A stretch of 64,000 bases of DNA from Lacisediminihabitans sp046156175 (GTDB lineage Bacteria; Actinomycetota; Actinomycetes; Actinomycetales; Microbacteriaceae): NCBI RefSeq assembly GCF_046156175.1, contig NZ_JAYLVL010000003.1:248001-312000 (forward strand), given 5' to 3'. The notes under the pieces were generated by a model. That model did not search any database. It was not told the DNA's origin and saw only the letters and a program-made list of their open reading frames with translations. The position numbers and the translations under genes were made by a program. Numbering within the stretch: the stretch's first letter is position 1; every line of letters begins with the position of its first letter. Shown piece by piece: positions 1-8,487 of this stretch.

Positions 1-1084
1 CATGCTGATCCTCAAGGTGACGAACCCGCGCGGCAAGGCCTTCCACGTCGTCGCTGCGTTTCCCTCCGCCTGCGGCAAGACCAACCTCGCGATGCTCAAG
101 CCGTCGATTCCCGGCTGGAAGGTCGAGACGATCGGGGACGACATCGCCTGGCTGCGTCCCGGCCCCGACGGCCGCCTGCGGGCCATCAACCCGGAGGCCG
201 GGTTCTTCGGCGTCGCTCCCGGCACCGGGCGTGCCACGAACGAGACCGCCATCGACACACTCTGGGGCAACACGATCTTCACCAACGTCGCCCTCCGAGA
301 AGACGGCGACGTGTGGTGGGAGGGGCTGAGCGCCAAGGCTCCCGACAACCTGGTCGACTGGCAGGGCAAGGCGTGGAACGCGACATCCGCAACCCCCGCC
401 GCCCACCCCAACTCCCGCTTCACCGTGGCTGCAGCCCAGTGCCCGGCGATCGCCGACGACTGGGACGACCCGGAGGGTGTCGTCATCGACGCCATCATCT
501 TCGGTGGACGCCGTGCCACGAACGTGCCGCTGGTCACCGAGGCTCGGGGCTGGGAGCATGGCGTGTTCGTCGGGGCCACCGTCTCCTCCGAGCGCACCGC
601 CGCGGCCGAGGGCACCCTCGGAGAACTGCGTCGCGACCCCTTCGCGATGATGCCGTTCTGCGGCTACAACATGGCAGACCACTGGTCGCACTGGCTCGAT
701 ATCGGCAAGACTCTCGGAGCGAAGGCACCCAAGATCTTCCAGGTGAACTGGTTCCGCAAGGATGCCGACGGGTCGTTCCTCTGGCCCGGTTTCGCCGAGA
801 ACTCCCGGGTTCTCGAGTGGATCCTGGAGCGTGTCGACGCACGCGTCCCGGCTCTCGACACCCCTCTCGGGTGGAAGCCGGTCGACGGCGGACTCAACCT
901 CGACGGGATCGACGTGAGCCGCAGCGATCTGGCCCAGCTCTTCGATGTGGATCCGGACGCCTGGTTCGCCGAACTCGACGCGACAGAGCAGTTCTTCGCG
1001 ACCTTCGGGGATCGACTGCCGGAGAGCCTCACGAGCCAGCTCACCGACATCCGCCGGCGCCTCAAGCTGTCCATCGAGAACTGA
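1..1084 (+). CDS. pckG: Phosphoenolpyruvate carboxykinase (GTP), 3' part
   Basis: This is the C-terminal 360 or so residues of GTP-dependent PEP carboxykinase, which converts oxaloacetate and GTP to PEP, CO2 and GDP in gluconeogenesis. The reading frame is already open at the left edge. The family is about 600 residues long, so roughly 250 N-terminal residues lie outside the window. Visible marks are the P-loop-like kinase motif FPSACGKTN with its reactive Cys about 20 residues in, the metal-binding stretch GDDIAWL, and the guanine-binding region RATNVPLVTE. The gene ends 83 bp before the ECF sigma gene, and no clear terminator separates them. Confidence 0.96.
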   Translation, partial: MLILKVTNPRGKAFHVVAAFPSACGKTNLAMLKPSIPGWKVETIGDDIAWLRPGPDGRLRAINPEAGFFGVAPGTGRATNETAIDTLWGNTIFTNVALREDGDVWWEGLSAKAPDNLVDWQGKAWNATSATPAAHPNSRFTVAAAQCPAIADDWDDPEGVVIDAIIFGGRRATNVPLVTEARGWEHGVFVGATVSSERTAAAEGTLGELRRDPFAMMPFCGYNMADHWSHWLDIGKTLGAKAPKIFQVNWFRKDADGSFLWPGFAENSRVLEWILERVDARVPALDTPLGWKPVDGGLNLDGIDVSRSDLAQLFDVDPDAWFAELDATEQFFATFGDRLPESLTSQLTDIRRRLKLSIEN

Positions 1085-1099
1085 TCGGCACGCGGTCAC

Positions 1100-1123
1100 A
1101 ACGTTTTCTCCCCCTCGTGCGTC
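1100..1123 (+). promoter_or_regulatory. Candidate ECF-type autoregulated promoter
   Basis: AAC (1100-1102) and CGTC (1120-1123) are separated by 17 nt. This resembles the AAC/CGTC form of promoter read by ECF sigma factors and lies just upstream of a sigma gene, so autoregulation is possible. Inference only. Confidence 0.35.
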
Positions 1124-1161
1124 TTAGAAGGTAGACACTCTTTGAGAAGACGCGCGAGGGG
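1111..1161 (+). other. Hairpin in sigma-factor leader covering the ribosome binding site
   Basis: Arms of 15 nt (1111-1125 and 1147-1161) pair with a single mismatch around a 21-nt loop. The right arm contains the GAGGGG ribosome binding site of the sigma gene starting at 1168. If transcription starts near 1130 only the right arm is transcribed; if it starts upstream, the hairpin could mask translation initiation. Confidence 0.4.
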
Positions 1162-1167
1162 AACAGG

Positions 1168-1755
1168 ATGGCCGCGGCAACACCACACGATCAGTCGGCT
1201 TACGGCGGCTGGCAATCGGTCGTCCAGACGCTCGTGTCCGAGCGGGGCAAGGCCCTCACGCGCTACGCCTGGCTGATCAGCGGCAGCGCGGATGACGCGG
1301 CAGACCTGGTGCAGGATGCCCTGGTCAAGACCTTCGGCCGCCTGCGCAACGGCTTCACGGTTTCGAGCGCCGAGGCCTATGTGCGTCGGGCCATCCTCAA
1401 CACCTGGCTCGACAGTGGGCGCCGCACCACCCGCTGGCGCCGGATCGCGCACCTCACCGCCGTGCCAGAGGCCCAGGAATCCACCGCTCCCGCCACCGAC
1501 AGCCGCATCGACCTCACGGCGGAGCTGGCCCGGCTCACCCCGCGGGAACGGGCCTGCATCGTGCTGCGGTACTACGAAGACCTCAAGGTCGACGACATCG
1601 CCGAGTGGCTCGGCATCTCCTCCGGCGCGGTGAAGCGCTATCTCAGCGACGGTCTGGCCAAGATGGCCGTCTCGCTCTCCGACGAACCCGACCCCGCCGC
1701 ATCCACCCCGCACTCCACCCACCCACAGGGAGCGATCCATGTCCACAGAATCTGA
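1168..1755 (+). CDS. ECF sigma factor, SigE family
   Basis: A 195-residue extracytoplasmic-function sigma factor. Region 2 is seen around residues 30-60 (SADDAADLVQDALVKTF, the core-binding and -10-recognition helix) and region 4 around residues 115-165 (LTPRERACIVLRYYEDLKVDDIAEWL followed by the -35-binding helix), joined by a short linker without extra domains. The layout fits the actinobacterial SigE family. The ATG has a GAGGGG ribosome binding site 6 nt upstream. The gene overlaps the next one by 17 bp, so the two are probably translated together and the downstream membrane protein may be its regulator. Confidence 0.9.
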   Translation: MAAATPHDQSAYGGWQSVVQTLVSERGKALTRYAWLISGSADDAADLVQDALVKTFGRLRNGFTVSSAEAYVRRAILNTWLDSGRRTTRWRRIAHLTAVPEAQESTAPATDSRIDLTAELARLTPRERACIVLRYYEDLKVDDIAEWLGISSGAVKRYLSDGLAKMAVSLSDEPDPAASTPHSTHPQGAIHVHRI

Positions 1756-2512
1756 CCTGAAGAAGATGTTCGCCGAGACCGGCCCCTCCCTCGGCACAGT
1801 CGACCTCTCGCGCGTGCTCCGCCGCAGCTCTCGTCGCCGCGTCGCGCAGCAGTTCGCGGTCGGCAGCGCCACGACCCTCGCAGTGGCGGGAATCGGTGTC
1901 GCCGGGTTCACCGGCATCCGTGGCCTCCTGCCATCGTTCAGCTCGGGGTCGGCCACCAGCGCCAACGCACCGGAGACGAGAGGGGACTCTCCCCTCGGCG
2001 GCGCTGCCACCGATGGCGGGCTCAAGCGCGCTCCCGCCGACAGGATCAACCTCTGTGGCGGCACTCTCGCCGATGTCGCCCCGAATGCCGATGGCCTCGT
2101 GCTTACGGCTAGTTTCGAACCGGCGGATGCCTCCGCCGATCGCGTCTCCGGCACCGTGACCCTCACCAACTCCGGCACCGAGCACATCACCGGCACGACG
2201 GCCGCCACCCCGGCCATCACTCTCTCCCGGGACGGGGTCGTGCTGTGGCACAGCAACGGAGCCATGATCGCGATGGCCGCCCTCGTCGACCTCGCGCCCG
2301 GGGCATCCCAGACCTACCCGGCATCGTTCTCGCCGGTCACCTGCTCGACCGAAGACGATAGCGCCGGGAGTTTTCGCGAGGACCTGCCCCATCTTGCCGC
2401 GGGCGACTACCAGGTGTCCGCAGCCCTCGACCTCAGCCGCCAGGGCGCGGATGGCTCCTTCCTCAGTACCGACCTGGTGACCGGGCCGACCTCCCCGGTG
2501 ATCCTGCGATAA
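1739..2512 (+). CDS. Membrane-anchored protein, putative anti-sigma partner
   Basis: 257 residues, not assigned to a named family. It has a short basic cytoplasmic N-terminus (about residues 1-38, with an RRSSRRR cluster), one membrane segment at about 39-60, and an extracytoplasmic part with two cysteines and a beta-rich, DUF-like character. The start overlaps the end of the ECF sigma gene by 17 bp, an arrangement common for sigma/anti-sigma pairs. No zinc-binding H-x3-C-x2-C anti-sigma motif is present, so the regulatory role is inferred from position and topology only. Confidence 0.7.
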   Translation: MSTESDLKKMFAETGPSLGTVDLSRVLRRSSRRRVAQQFAVGSATTLAVAGIGVAGFTGIRGLLPSFSSGSATSANAPETRGDSPLGGAATDGGLKRAPADRINLCGGTLADVAPNADGLVLTASFEPADASADRVSGTVTLTNSGTEHITGTTAATPAITLSRDGVVLWHSNGAMIAMAALVDLAPGASQTYPASFSPVTCSTEDDSAGSFREDLPHLAAGDYQVSAALDLSRQGADGSFLSTDLVTGPTSPVILR

Positions 2513-2583
2513 CCGCCCTTCATTCGCTGAGGGGGATTCAGTAGAATTGCAGGCGTCATCGCCATCGTCATCCCCCGCGGTCG

Positions 2584-2598
2584 AAGGAGTCTGCCATT
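2584..2598 (+). promoter_or_regulatory. Strong RBS aimed at an ATT codon
   Basis: AAGGAG (2584-2589) sits 6 nt before ATT (2596-2598). The first GTG in frame is at 2620, 30 nt from this RBS, which is too far. The spacing argues for initiation at ATT. Confidence 0.5.
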
Positions 2599-4647
2599 CG
2601 CGTCACCGTCACGACCCGGGTGTACCGGCTGGCCGCCGCGCTCGCGATCGCGGTGGTGGCCGCCCTGGCGGCGCCGCTGAGTGCTCAGGCCCAGTCACCG
2701 GTCGATCTCGGCGGGGCCTACGTCGTTGACACCGTCAATGCGGTCGGCTCCCGCGGATCCGAGATCACCGCGGCCACCGACGCGCTCTACGCGTCGACGA
2801 AACTCCAGCTCTTCGTGGTCTATGTCGACAGTTTCACCGGCGTTTCCGACAAGACCGCCTGGGCGTCGAGTGTCGCGAAGAAGAACGGACTCGGCGCGAA
2901 CGACATCCTGCTCGCGGTGGCGACGGTGGATCGCAACTATTCGATCTCTTACGGAGCGTCGGCACCGGACTCTTCCACCACGGATGCCGTTGAGACGAAC
3001 GACATCATCCCGGCGCTGAAGAAGAGCGACTGGGTGGGTGCCGCCGTGGCCGCAGCGAAGGGATATGCGGGAGATACCGGCGGTAGCGCCGGCGGTGGAT
3101 CCGACACCAACGCACCGGGCACCCCCACGTCGTCCGGCGGAGGTTCCGTGCTTCTCCTGGTGATCGTGCTCATCCTGCTGGCCCTCGTCGTGCTCGGGAT
3201 CGTGTTCTTCGTGCGGTCGCGACGCCGCAGCGCGGGCGGTGCGGCATCCGCTCCCGTCGGTCCGAGCCAGGAGCAGCTCGACCAGAAGGCGGGCAGTCTT
3301 CTCGTGCAGCTCGACGATTCGCTGAAGACGAGCGAACAGGAGCTCGGTTTCGCCGTCGCCCAGTTCGGCACCGACGTGACGACACCGTTCAGTGCCACTC
3401 TCGCTACCGCGAAATCCCAGGTGGCCGAGGCTTTCACCCTGCGCCAGAAGCTCGATGACTCCGTGCCGGAGACGCCGCAACAGAAGCGGGAGATGACCTC
3501 CCGCATCATCGAACTCTGCGAAGCCGCGGACGCGGAACTCGATGCTCAGGCTGACGCCTTCGACGACCTGCGCAAGCTCGAACAGACCGCGCCGCAGGCG
3601 CTGGCGAGCGTGGTGACGGATGCCGAGGCGGTGTCGACGCGGCTCGCGACGGCGCGCGCGACGCTCACCAGCCTGCAGGCGACTTTTTCAGCGGCAGCGC
3701 TGTCCTCGATCGCCGGCAATCCCGACCAGGTGGCCAAGCTCCTCGAGTTCGTCGGCACCGCCGGATCGACGGCGAAGGCCGCGATCGCCAGCGGAGACTC
3801 CGGCACCGCGGCGATCAATGTGCGCGCGGCCCAGGCCAGTATCGGCCAGACCACCCAGCTGCTCGACGCGATCGATACTCTCGCGTCCAGCCTCACGGAT
3901 GCCCGAAGCAAGCTCGCCGCAGCAGTGGCCGACACCCAGCAGGACCTCGCTACCGCTCGAGCCCTGCCGGCCACGGCATCCGGCTCCCTCAGCCAGCCGG
4001 TGGCGGCCGCCGAAGCTGCGCTTGCCGCTGCCACCACCGGGGCTGGCCCTGCCGATCCCCTGTCGAGTCTCGCCTCGCTCACCACCGCGAACGCCGCGCT
4101 CGATCAGGTGCTCGACGGCGTGCGGGATCAACAGCAGAAGTTGCAGTCCGCGACCGCGCAGCTGCCGACCGCCATGAGTGCGGCATCCAGCCAGATCTCG
4201 GCGGCCAACGACTTCATCACGACCCGTCGTGGCGGGGTCGGCAGCACCGCCCGAACCCGGGTCTCAGAAGCCACCCGCCATCTCGAAACTGCCGTCGGCC
4301 TCGCGCCCTCAGACCCGGTGAAGGCACTAGCGGAGGCAGCGGCGGCCCAGTCCCTGGCCGCGCAGGCGCTCTCACTCGCCCAGAACGATGTCGACTCCGC
4401 AGGCGGAGCTGGCCCGGGTGGTGGCCAGGGGGGAAGCTTCGGTGGCGGCCTCGGCGGCGCTATTCTCGGCGGCCTCATCGGGGGCATGCTCAGCGGTGGG
4501 GGCGGCCGAGGCAACAGCGGTGGCATCTTCGGCGGTGGAGGCATGGGCGGCTTCGGCGGCGGCGGCGGCTTCGGCGGCAGCTCACGGAGCTCCGGCGGAT
4601 CCTTCGGCGGCGGCGGGGGCGGCCGCTCGAGTGGCGGCCGATTCTAA
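2596..4647 (+). CDS. TPM-domain membrane protein with Gly-rich tail
   Basis: About 683 residues if read from the ATT codon at 2596, or 675 from GTG at 2620. The ATT start restores a basic n-region (RVTVTTR) before the hydrophobic stretch ending in the signal-peptide cleavage-like ALS-AQA. A TPM (YgcG/Psb32-type) domain covers about residues 35-165. A second membrane helix at about 185-205 is followed by a long Ala/Gln/Leu-rich, probably coiled-coil region to about 590 and a very Gly-rich, Ser-containing tail. The TPM domain is associated with membrane and photosystem repair, but its function in actinobacteria is unknown. The pspA homologue follows 57 bp downstream, suggesting a shared membrane-stress role. 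Confidence 0.85.
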   Translation: MRVTVTTRVYRLAAALAIAVVAALAAPLSAQAQSPVDLGGAYVVDTVNAVGSRGSEITAATDALYASTKLQLFVVYVDSFTGVSDKTAWASSVAKKNGLGANDILLAVATVDRNYSISYGASAPDSSTTDAVETNDIIPALKKSDWVGAAVAAAKGYAGDTGGSAGGGSDTNAPGTPTSSGGGSVLLLVIVLILLALVVLGIVFFVRSRRRSAGGAASAPVGPSQEQLDQKAGSLLVQLDDSLKTSEQELGFAVAQFGTDVTTPFSATLATAKSQVAEAFTLRQKLDDSVPETPQQKREMTSRIIELCEAADAELDAQADAFDDLRKLEQTAPQALASVVTDAEAVSTRLATARATLTSLQATFSAAALSSIAGNPDQVAKLLEFVGTAGSTAKAAIASGDSGTAAINVRAAQASIGQTTQLLDAIDTLASSLTDARSKLAAAVADTQQDLATARALPATASGSLSQPVAAAEAALAAATTGAGPADPLSSLASLTTANAALDQVLDGVRDQQQKLQSATAQLPTAMSAASSQISAANDFITTRRGGVGSTARTRVSEATRHLETAVGLAPSDPVKALAEAAAAQSLAAQALSLAQNDVDSAGGAGPGGGQGGSFGGGLGGAILGGLIGGMLSGGGGRGNSGGIFGGGGMGGFGGGGGFGGSSRSSGGSFGGGGGGRSSGGRF

Positions 4648-4704
4648 GACTTTTCGCTTCATCCAGATATCCGGATTCGCAATGACACAACGAAAGGAAA
4701 CACC

Positions 4705-5442
4705 ATGGCAAAGCAGTCAATTCTCGGACGTATCGCTCAGATGGCCAAGGCCAACATCAATGCGCTGCTCGATTCGGCCGAAGACCCGAAGATGATGCTC
4801 GACCAGATGGTTCGTGACTACACGAGCAGCATCTCCGAGGCGGAGAGCGCGGTGGCCCAGACCATCGGAAATCTCCGCCTGCTCGAACAGGACCACGCCG
4901 AAGACGTCGACAACGCCGCGGACTGGGGCCGCAAGGCGCTGGCGGCAAGCAGGAAGGGCGACGAACTGCGCACGGCGGGCAATGCCGCAGACGCGGACAA
5001 GTTCGACAACCTCGCGAAGGTGGCGCTCGGGCGCCAGATGGCCGCTGAGAAGGAAGCGAAGGACGCCGAGCCGACCATCGCGTCCCAGACCGCGGTCGTC
5101 GACCAGCTCAAACGCGGCCTCGATGCCATGCGCACCAAGCTGAGCCAGCTGTCGTCGAAGCGCGACGAGCTCATCGCCCGGTCGAAGACCGTTGAGGCTC
5201 AGACCCAGGTGCAGGATGCGGTCAAGTCGATCGACCTCACCGACCCCACGAGCGAGATCAGCCGCTTCGAAGACAAGATCCGTCGCCAGGAGGCGACAGT
5301 TCTCGGCCGCCAGGAGCTCGCCGCCTCGAGCCTCGATGCCCAGTTCGAGCAGTTGGATGCCTCGGATGACTCCGTGGAGCTCGACGCCCGGCTCGCCGCC
5401 CTCAAGGCCGGTGCGACGGCTCCCTCGGCGATCGAGCAATAG
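4705..5442 (+). CDS. PspA/IM30-family membrane stress protein
   Basis: 245 residues, helical nearly throughout. It shows the PspA/Vipp1 pattern: an amphipathic N-terminal helix (residues 1-20, with RIAQMAKANINALLD), then the signature EDPKMMLDQMVRDY and a long heptad-rich coiled coil to about residue 215. Members of this family bind the inner face of the membrane and oligomerise to preserve its integrity under stress. The ATG is preceded by GAAAGGA. The gene follows the TPM-domain gene on the same strand and is probably in one operon with it. Confidence 0.92.
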   Translation: MAKQSILGRIAQMAKANINALLDSAEDPKMMLDQMVRDYTSSISEAESAVAQTIGNLRLLEQDHAEDVDNAADWGRKALAASRKGDELRTAGNAADADKFDNLAKVALGRQMAAEKEAKDAEPTIASQTAVVDQLKRGLDAMRTKLSQLSSKRDELIARSKTVEAQTQVQDAVKSIDLTDPTSEISRFEDKIRRQEATVLGRQELAASSLDAQFEQLDASDDSVELDARLAALKAGATAPSAIEQ

Positions 5443-5474
5443 CCCCCGCCGGTCTAGCGGGAAGCGCCGGCGAC

Positions 5475-5508
5475 CCGTATCGAGACCTCCTGTCGGGTCC
5501 CGATACGG
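5475..5508. repeat. Imperfect palindrome, decayed intergenic repeat
   Basis: The arms CCGTATCGAGACC (5475-5487) and GGTCCCGATACGG (5496-5508) pair over 13 nt with one mismatch. They are followed by CGAGCTTCTCGAC. GTATCGAGACC/TCTCGAC modules recur between genes in Microbacteriaceae, so this looks like a worn copy. It might also act as a weak terminator for pspA, but there is no T-tract. Confidence 0.5.
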
Positions 5509-5581
5509 TCGGCGGGGCGAGCTTCTCGACAAACCGTGATCTCGTGGGAACAATTCCTATCCCTCCCCGGTTACTTCACAC

Positions 5582-6223
5582 ATGACAACTATTGGAATCA
5601 TCGGAGCAGGAAACATCGGCAGTCAGGTCGCCCGCAAGGCGGTCGAGAACGGCTACGACGTCGTCATCAGCAATTCACGGGGACCTGAGACCCTGACGGA
5701 GCTCGTCGCAGAGCTCGGGCCGAAGGCCACCGCGGGCACCGCCATCCAGGCCGCTGAGGCCGCGGACGTCGCCGTCGTCACCGTGCCGCTCAAGGCCTAC
5801 GCAGACGTGCCCGTCGAGCCGCTCGCCGGCAAGATCGTGGTCGACACCAACAACTACTACTTCGAGCGCGACGGTCACATCGACGCCCTCGACGCCGGCG
5901 AGACGACCGTCAGCGGCATGCTGCAGGAGCACCTGCCCACCTCCCGGGTGGCGAAGGGCTTCAACCACATCACCGCAGCGGACATCACCGCGGATGGCTT
6001 CCCGAACGGCGACCCGAAGCGGCGCGCTCTCGCCACGTCTTCCGACTTCGCGGATGCCTCGGACTTCGTGACCAAGCTCTACGACGAATTCGGCTTCGAC
6101 ACCGTGAACATCGGCCCGCTCGCCGAGAGCTGGCGCGTCGAGCGCGACCGCCCGGCCTACGGCAGCCGCCAGAACGTCGCGGAGCTCGAAGCCAACCTGG
6201 CGAAGGCACCCCGCACGATCTGA
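5582..6223 (+). CDS. NADPH-dependent F420 reductase-like oxidoreductase
   Basis: 213 residues. An N-terminal Rossmann motif (GIIGAGNIGSQVA, residues 5-17) is followed by SNSRGPETL, the loop that in this family selects the NADP 2'-phosphate, and by a TNNYYFERDGHIDAL segment typical of F420H2:NADP-type reductases. The protein is shorter than ketol-acid or 6-phosphogluconate reductases of similar fold. The specific substrate cannot be read from the sequence, and many actinobacterial members act on unknown substrates. It stands alone, flanked by intergenic DNA on the left and the arginase-family gene on the right. Confidence 0.82.
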   Translation: MTTIGIIGAGNIGSQVARKAVENGYDVVISNSRGPETLTELVAELGPKATAGTAIQAAEAADVAVVTVPLKAYADVPVEPLAGKIVVDTNNYYFERDGHIDALDAGETTVSGMLQEHLPTSRVAKGFNHITAADITADGFPNGDPKRRALATSSDFADASDFVTKLYDEFGFDTVNIGPLAESWRVERDRPAYGSRQNVAELEANLAKAPRTI

Positions 6224-6249
6224 TCACTCCTTCTTCACCCGGTGGCGGC

Positions 6250-6255
6250 CATACT
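6250..6255 (+). promoter_or_regulatory. -10 box of a leaderless promoter
   Basis: CATACT ends 6 nt before the GTG start at 6262, and no ribosome binding site is present. Confidence 0.45.
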
Positions 6256-6261
6256 TGACAG

Positions 6262-7083
6262 GTGGCCGCCACTTTTCTCGTTGTCCCCCAATGGCAAGGC
6301 TCGGGTTCGTCCCGTGCCATGAGGCTCGCGGAGGGTGCGTCCGCGATCAGCGGCGACCTGCCGGTCTCGGCAACCGTCGTCGTCGAGGTGCCCTCCGAGG
6401 CTGGCACCGACGAGGGCAGCGAGGTTCTGCGCCTGAGCTCGCTTCGCCAGGTCCGTGACGCCCAGCTGGCCGCGCTCGCCACCATGTCCGGCCTGGCGAT
6501 CACGATCGGCGGAGACTGCGGAGTCGACCTCGCCTCCATCCACCATGCTGGAGCACGCCACGAGGGAATGGCGGTGGTCTGGATCGATGCCCACGCCGAC
6601 CTCAACACCCCGGAGGAGTCTCCGTCGCGAGCCTTCCACGGCATGGTGCTTCGCACGCTCCTCGGCGATGGTCCGGAGGCGCTGGTGCCCGGCTCTCCGG
6701 TCTCACCGACACGCGTGATCCTCGCCGGCACGCGCTCGCTGGATGACGGCGAACTCGCGTACATCGAGTCCGCGGGTATCCCGGTCATCGCTCCCGAGGC
6801 CCTCGACGCGGACTCGATCACCGCCGCCCTGGTCGCGAGCGGCGCGACCTCTGTGTACCTTCACGTGGATCTCGACGTGCTCGACCCGGGCGAATTCGGC
6901 TCTCTCGGCTACCCGGAGCCGTTCGGCGTCTCCCTCGCTACTCTGCTCTCGGTGATCGCCGCGGCCAAGGCGGCTCTTCCGCTGGCCGGAGCAGCGGTCA
7001 CCGAGTTCGCACCGGCTTCGGCGGATGATGCGGCCGACGATCTCGGCAGCATCCTGCGCATCATCGGAGCGCTCGCGAGCTGA
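6262..7083 (+). CDS. Arginase/agmatinase-family protein
   Basis: 273 residues of the ureohydrolase fold. The binuclear manganese site is complete: GGDCGVD (83-89), DAHAD (109-113) and HVDLDVLDP (201-209, metal ligands D203 and D205). These enzymes hydrolyse guanidino groups (arginine, agmatine, formiminoglutamate), but which substrate is used here is not clear from the sequence. The GTG start has no ribosome binding site and lies 6 nt after a -10-like box, so the message is probably leaderless. No urea, polyamine or histidine degradation genes are adjacent. Confidence 0.88.
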   Translation: MAATFLVVPQWQGSGSSRAMRLAEGASAISGDLPVSATVVVEVPSEAGTDEGSEVLRLSSLRQVRDAQLAALATMSGLAITIGGDCGVDLASIHHAGARHEGMAVVWIDAHADLNTPEESPSRAFHGMVLRTLLGDGPEALVPGSPVSPTRVILAGTRSLDDGELAYIESAGIPVIAPEALDADSITAALVASGATSVYLHVDLDVLDPGEFGSLGYPEPFGVSLATLLSVIAAAKAALPLAGAAVTEFAPASADDAADDLGSILRIIGALAS

Positions 7084-7158
7084 GCTCCGCCCTGTCGGCA
7101 CAGCACCTAGCATTGAGCAACGGCCGATCGAAGCCGACCGCGTTCCGAAGGGCCAGCG

Positions 7159-7959
7159 ATGACCGACACCACCCCCGAATCCCGCCGAATCACGGTGGAG
7201 CGCGACGGGCACGTGCTCCTGATCGGCTTCAACCGGCCGGAAAAACGCAATGCGGCCGATCTCGCCCTGCTGCAGGAACTCGCTCTCGCTTACGGCGAGC
7301 TCGAGCGTGATCCGGAGCTGCGAGCCGGATTCGTCTTCGCCCACGGTGACCACTTCACCGGCGGTCTGGATCTCGCCGACGTCGCGCCGAGGATCGGAGC
7401 GGACGGCCTCCACACGGTGCCCGCTGGGGGAATCGATCCCTGGCAGGTCTCCGGCCGGCAACTCGGAAAGCCCGTGGTCATCGCCGTGCAGGGCACCTGC
7501 CTCACCCTCGGAATCGAGCTGATGCTCGCGAGCGATATCGCGGTCGCCGCGGCATCCACCCGGTTCGGGCAGATCGAGGTCGCCCGCGGAATCCTGCCGT
7601 TCGGCGGCGCCACGATCCGCTTTCCTCGCGCGGTCGGCTGGGGCAACGCGATGCGCTGGATTCTCACCGGTGACCAGTTCGACGCGGCGGAGGCACATCG
7701 CATCGGTCTGGTGCAGGAGGTCGTGCCGGACGGCACGCAGTACGACCGTGGGCTCGAGCTCGCCCAGCGCATCGCCGCCCAGGCCCCGCTCGCGGTGCAG
7801 GCCGCGCTCGCCAACGCACGACTCGCGCTTCGCGAGGGTGATGCGGCGGCCGCCGCCGCGCTCCAGCCGGAACTCGTGCGACTCGTGCAGAGTGAGGATG
7901 CCGCGATCGGCATGACGGCGTTCGTCACGCGCACGACCGCAGAATTCGTCGGTCGGTGA
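7159..7959 (+). CDS. Enoyl-CoA hydratase/isomerase family protein
   Basis: 266 residues with the crotonase fold. The first oxyanion-hole segment is AHGDHFTGGLDL (about residues 58-69) and the second IAVQGTCLTLGIELMLASDIAVA (about 109-131). In the second, Thr replaces the usual Gly-Gly arrangement and the position of the canonical catalytic Glu is filled by Gly-Ile-Glu, so a hydratase role is likely but not certain. A TAGCAT box lies at 7108-7113 and a GAAGGG ribosome binding site precedes the ATG. The stop overlaps the start of the peroxiredoxin gene (GTGA). Confidence 0.85.
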   Translation: MTDTTPESRRITVERDGHVLLIGFNRPEKRNAADLALLQELALAYGELERDPELRAGFVFAHGDHFTGGLDLADVAPRIGADGLHTVPAGGIDPWQVSGRQLGKPVVIAVQGTCLTLGIELMLASDIAVAAASTRFGQIEVARGILPFGGATIRFPRAVGWGNAMRWILTGDQFDAAEAHRIGLVQEVVPDGTQYDRGLELAQRIAAQAPLAVQAALANARLALREGDAAAAAALQPELVRLVQSEDAAIGMTAFVTRTTAEFVGR

Positions 7960-8453
7960 GGGAGCTCACCCGGCTTCCCGCGGTGAGCCTGCGGGCGACC
8001 TTCGGGTCGAATGTCGACCTCTCCGCCCTCAGCGGTCGCACTGTGCTCTACGTCTATCCGCGTACCGGCCGCCCCGGCACCGAAGCGCCGGAGGGGTGGG
8101 ACGTGATCCCGGGTGCACGCGGGTGCACGCCAGAGGCCTGTTCGTTCCGCGACCATTTCGCCGAGCTTCGAGCGGCGGGAGTAACCCGGGTCTTCGGGGT
8201 GTCGACCCAGGATTCCGACTTCCAGTCCGAAGCCGTCGAGCGCCTGCACCTGCCCTTCGCCATGCTCTCGGATCCAGGGCTGGTGCTCGCGGACGCCCTC
8301 GACCTGCCGACCTTCGTCGCGGGAGCAGAAACTTTCTACCGTCGCTTGACGATCATCGCGAACGGGTCGACCATCGAAAGGGTCTTCTTCCCCGTCGACG
8401 ATCCCCAGAATCACGCCTCGGAAATCGTCGCGTGGCTCGGATCCCGCGAATAG
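7956..8453 (+). CDS. Peroxiredoxin, BCP-like
   Basis: 165 residues. The motif YPRTGRPG (34-41) followed by GCTPEACSFRDH marks a BCP/PrxQ-type thiol peroxidase with peroxidatic Cys57 and a nearby second Cys62 able to form the disulfide. Such enzymes reduce hydroperoxides using thioredoxin or a low-molecular-weight thiol. Between the first strand and the active site there are a few extra residues compared with classical BCP. The GTG start overlaps the stop of the enoyl-CoA hydratase gene by four bases, so the two are translationally coupled. Confidence 0.86.
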   Translation: MRELTRLPAVSLRATFGSNVDLSALSGRTVLYVYPRTGRPGTEAPEGWDVIPGARGCTPEACSFRDHFAELRAAGVTRVFGVSTQDSDFQSEAVERLHLPFAMLSDPGLVLADALDLPTFVAGAETFYRRLTIIANGSTIERVFFPVDDPQNHASEIVAWLGSRE

Positions 8454-8487
8454 AGACCACCCTGTCACCGAATCACTGGGAGCGCAC

